Positions 61,884 to 64,000 of a DNA stretch of 64,000 nt are shown here, piece after piece (positions within the stretch are counted from its first letter, which is position 1; every line of letters begins with the position of its first letter). Source of the DNA: Trueperella pecoris (GTDB lineage: Bacteria > Actinomycetota > Actinomycetes > Actinomycetales > Actinomycetaceae); the NCBI RefSeq assembly GCF_014926385.1, contig NZ_CP053291.1, positions 372,001 through 436,000 of the forward strand, written 5' to 3'. A program made the position numbers and the translations under genes. The notes beneath the pieces were generated by a model, which ran no database searches, was not told where the DNA came from, and saw only the letters and a list, made by a program, of their open reading frames with translations.

Positions 61884-63086
61884 TCAGCTCAAGAGCTTCC
61901 GGATCCTAGCCGCACCCTCGACGAGGTCTTCGTCGGATAGGGCATAGCCGAGTCGAATGTAGCCGGGCGCGCCAAATGCCTCACCAGGCACGACGGCGAC
62001 TTCCGCTTCCTCGAGGATGATCTGTGCAAGCTCAGCGGTCGTCTGTGCAACGCGGCCGTTGATGTCCTTGCCGAGCACGGCCTGCACGTTGGGGAAGACG
62101 TAGAAGGCGCCGGTCGGCTCGGGGACGACGAAACCGTCGATGTCACGCAGCATGGACACGAGGGTATTGCGGCGTCGATCGAAGGCTTCCTTCATCTCCT
62201 CCACGACACCCTGGTCGCCGGTCAGCGCCGCGATTGCGGCACGCTGGGCGACGTTGTTGACGTTGGAAGTGATGTGGGACTGGAAGTTGGCAACCTTCTT
62301 CATGACGTCGGCCGGGCCGTGCATCCATCCGACGCGCCAGCCCGTCATCGCGTAGGTCTTGGCCACGCCGTTGACGATGATCGTTTGGTTTTGCAACGCG
62401 GGCACGACGTCGAGGATGTAGGCCATCTCGCCGGCGTAAAGAAGGTGCTCGTAGATTTCGTCGGAGATGATCCAAATCCCGTGCTCGAGTGCCCATTCGC
62501 CGATCGCACGCAACTCGTCGCGCGAATAGACCGATCCGGTCGGGTTCGAGGGTGAGCACAGGAGGAGCACCTTGGTCTTGTCGGTGCGGGCTGCCTCGAG
62601 CTGATCGACGGTGACCTTGTAATCCTGGTCAGAACCCGCAAAGACTTCGACGGGCACGCCGCCACACAGCGTGATCGCCTCCGGGTAGGTGGTCCAGTAG
62701 GGGGCTGGCAGGATCGCTTCGTCGCCGTCGTCCAGCAAGGAGACGAATGCTTGGAACACGGCCTGCTTGCCGCCGTTGGTCACGATGATGTTGTCAGGAT
62801 CGACGACGACGCCGGAGTCGGACTTGGTCTTGGCGGCGATAGCTTCGCGCAACTCGGGTAGGCCCTTGGCGATCGTGTACTTGTGATTCTTCGGGTCGGC
62901 GGCAGCTTCCTCGGCTGCGCGGACGATGTGTGCGGGCGTCGGGAAGTTCGGTTCGCCAGCGCCAAAGCCAATAACCGCCTTGCCTGCGGCCTTGAGGGCC
63001 TTAGCCTTCGCGTCCACGGCGAGGGTGGCGGAGGGTTGAAGCGCTGCGAGGCGCTGGGAGACTCTGTTCTTAGGTTCTGTAGCCAT
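61884..63086 (-). CDS. PLP-dependent aminotransferase, aspartate aminotransferase type
   Basis: A 400-residue class I aminotransferase with [40 protein letters not shown] and the PLP lysine K243 in [16 protein letters not shown]. It is close to subgroup I-gamma aspartate aminotransferases, which may also act on prephenate. ATG 63086 is the family start; no ribosome-binding site is seen and TAGT lies within ten bases, so it may be leaderless. It is divergent from tRNA-Trp. Confidence 0.9.
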   Translation of the reverse strand: MATEPKNRVSQRLAALQPSATLAVDAKAKALKAAGKAVIGFGAGEPNFPTPAHIVRAAEEAAADPKNHKYTIAKGLPELREAIAAKTKSDSGVVVDPDNIIVTNGGKQAVFQAFVSLLDDGDEAILPAPYWTTYPEAITLCGGVPVEVFAGSDQDYKVTVDQLEAARTDKTKVLLLCSPSNPTGSVYSRDELRAIGEWALEHGIWIISDEIYEHLLYAGEMAYILDVVPALQNQTIIVNGVAKTYAMTGWRVGWMHGPADVMKKVANFQSHITSNVNNVAQRAAIAALTGDQGVVEEMKEAFDRRRNTLVSMLRDIDGFVVPEPTGAFYVFPNVQAVLGKDINGRVAQTTAELAQIILEEAEVAVVPGEAFGAPGYIRLGYALSDEDLVEGAARIRKLLS

Positions 63087-63087
63087 G

Positions 63088-63101
63088 GTCACTATGGTGA
63101 C
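63088..63101 (-). promoter_or_regulatory. Small inverted repeat at the aminotransferase start
   Basis: GTCAC and GTGAC flank TATG directly before the start codon and cover the likely -10 (CATAGT on the minus strand). It could be an operator; evidence is slight. Confidence 0.25.
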
Positions 63102-63180
63102 ATGAAGTCGCCGCCGATGGTGGATCAGTCCGCCATCGGCGCCAAAGTGGTAAGAATTACAGGAGTTGGCGCTACCCTGC

Positions 63181-63210
63181 CTAGACACTCGGGGATAGTT
63201 CTCACTAGAA
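63181..63210 (+). promoter_or_regulatory. Promoter of tRNA-Trp
   Basis: TAGACA (63181-63186) and TAGAAT (63205-63210), each one base from consensus, are 18 bases apart and 70 bases upstream of the tRNA. Confidence 0.55.
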
Positions 63211-63279
63211 TGTATCGAGTTGCTGATGCCCAGTTGGCAACAGCATGGGGACGTCAAGCATAATAGTTCTGAGGTCCAT

Positions 63280-63352
63280 AGGGTAGTGGCGCAATTGGTA
63301 GCGCACCGGTCTCCAAAACCGGCGGTTGTGGGTTCGAGTCCCTCCTGCCCTG
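63280..63352 (+). tRNA. tRNA-Trp (CCA)
   Basis: Acceptor AGGGTAG pairs with CTGCCCT with one mismatch-like G-T region; anticodon stem CCGGT/ACCGG holds loop CTCCAAA with CCA. Location before secE-nusG is the usual actinobacterial order. No CCA end is encoded. Confidence 0.95.
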
Positions 63353-63361
63353 CAATGAAGG

Positions 63362-63384
63362 CGGCCCTAAATTAGGGCCGTTTT
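63362..63384 (+). terminator. Terminator-like hairpin between tRNA-Trp and secE
   Basis: CGGCCCT and AGGGCCG with loop AAATT (inner A-T pairs extend the stem) are followed by TTTT. It may end the tRNA transcript or regulate read-through into secE, whose start lies 24 bases later. Confidence 0.7.
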
Positions 63385-63407
63385 CCACATAATCGAGAGG
63401 AATCCTG

Positions 63408-63650
63408 GTGAGCCAAGCAGCGAGTTCAGCACCGCGCGGACGCAAGTTAGACTCCAAGAAGAGTCTGTGGCGCCGTATCGTCACCTTCTTCAAGGAGGTC
63501 GTCGCCGAATTCAAGAAGGTCCAGCGCCCCACCCGCAAGGAGCTGTGGCAGTTGTTCCTCACGGTTGTGTTTTTCGTGACCGTCGTGATGCTTTTTGTTG
63601 GTGTCATCGACGTGGTCTTCAACCAGGCCATGTTCTGGATCTTCGGCTAA
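63408..63650 (+). CDS. secE: Preprotein translocase subunit SecE
   Basis: The 80-residue protein has a basic N-terminus, the conserved amphipathic helix FFKEVVAEFKKVQRPTRKELWQLF and one membrane helix (about 50-72, LTVVFFVTVVMLFVGVIDVVF). SecE clamps SecY in the SecYEG channel. GTG 63408 follows AGAGGAA. It is followed by nusG after 30 bases. Confidence 0.95.
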   Translation: MSQAASSAPRGRKLDSKKSLWRRIVTFFKEVVAEFKKVQRPTRKELWQLFLTVVFFVTVVMLFVGVIDVVFNQAMFWIFG

Positions 63651-63680
63651 GGCCGTATTTTCAACCGAAAGTAGGAATCA

Positions 63681-64000
63681 ATGTCTGAGGAAGTCGCTAA
63701 GGACAATCTCTTCTCCGATACCGCTGAGCAAGCGGAGTTTTCTGCGCCCGCGGAAGTTGAGGAGTTCGCCGACGACGACGCTTCGGTTGACGAGACGGCC
63801 GCGGATCTCGCCGGCATGTTTGACGGCATTTCTGGTGAGGGCCAGGACGCTTCAGCCGAAGAGGCTGATGGGGCTGATGAGGACGAGGCCGGACTTGCGG
63901 ACGATGATGCTCCGAGCGCAAAGGGTGAGGACGGCGTCGTAACCGAGGAGACCGTACGCGATAGGCTCAAGGGACTTGCGGGTGACTGGTACGTGTTGCA
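63681..64000 (+). CDS. nusG: Transcription antitermination protein NusG, 5' part
   Basis: The gene is cut by the right edge; 106 codons are visible. Residues 1-90 are an acidic low-complexity extension rich in Asp, Glu and Ala, common in actinobacterial NusG. The NGN domain begins at about 94 with RLKGLAGDWYVL. NusG binds RNA polymerase and Rho or S10. GTAGGAA precedes the ATG. The place after secE confirms the call. Confidence 0.93.
   Translation, partial: MSEEVAKDNLFSDTAEQAEFSAPAEVEEFADDDASVDETAADLAGMFDGISGEGQDASAEEADGADEDEAGLADDDAPSAKGEDGVVTEETVRDRLKGLAGDWYVL

Noticed and set aside
61708-61947. Open frames through the 19-bp repeat
   Set aside because: They encode only repeat-derived peptides, lack ribosome-binding sites and run into the aminotransferase gene end on the wrong strand.

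Overview
The window is a stretch of chromosome from a high-GC Gram-positive bacterium (Actinomycetota). The evidence is the MtrA-MtrB-LpqB operon, a WhiB regulator, the DUF5719/DUF3499/metallopeptidase-family run beside whiB, many GTG and TTG starts, and several likely leaderless genes. Gene order and moderate GC suggest Actinomycetaceae (Trueperella, Arcanobacterium or Actinomyces relatives). The genus is inference. I saw no rRNA, CRISPR array, phage or insertion sequence.

Region 1 (1-31.8 kb) is a large cell-envelope polysaccharide locus. It opens with the 5' part of an LCP (LytR-CpsA-Psr) wall-polymer ligase gene, a WbbL-like rhamnosyltransferase, and a coupled operon of polyprenyl-phosphate glycosyltransferase, DUF2304 protein, rmlB and a second rhamnosyltransferase-like gene. 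It closes with rmlD and rmlA. Between these lie at least six further glycosyltransferase genes, a Wzx-type flippase, a Wzm/Wzt ABC exporter, three large GT-C-like membrane proteins (two of them DUF6541 paralogues), an asparagine-synthase-like amidoligase, and five enzymes that together match the WbpA-B-E-D-I route to UDP-ManNAc3NAcA, a diacetamido uronic acid. The likely product is a rhamnose-containing, possibly amidated, acidic polymer that is exported and attached to peptidoglycan. No rmlC is present in the window. By eye, several genes of the inner part are more AT-rich than their surroundings.

Region 2 (31.9-42 kb) holds a BASS-family transporter, a TIGR03089 protein and an inositol-monophosphatase-family gene. 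It continues with a whiB-led group: a very large GT2/membrane fusion, DUF5719, DUF3499, and a metallopeptidase-family protein without the zinc motif. RDD and SpoIIM-like membrane proteins follow.

Region 3 (42-55.4 kb) has a DUF58/MoxR/DUF4350/DUF4129 membrane operon. It then has mtrA-mtrB-lpqB (envelope stress and cell-division signalling), a ComF-like phosphoribosyltransferase, the ribosome hibernation factor, a ferredoxin/NADP reductase (FprA type) and a YajQ-family protein.

Region 4 (55.5-64 kb) is housekeeping: tRNA-Tyr, tRNA-Thr, tRNA-Met and rpmG; murB; two alpha/beta hydrolases and adenosine deaminase; an APH-like kinase; a 19-bp minisatellite; a PLP aminotransferase; and tRNA-Trp, secE and the 5' part of nusG, cut by the window end.
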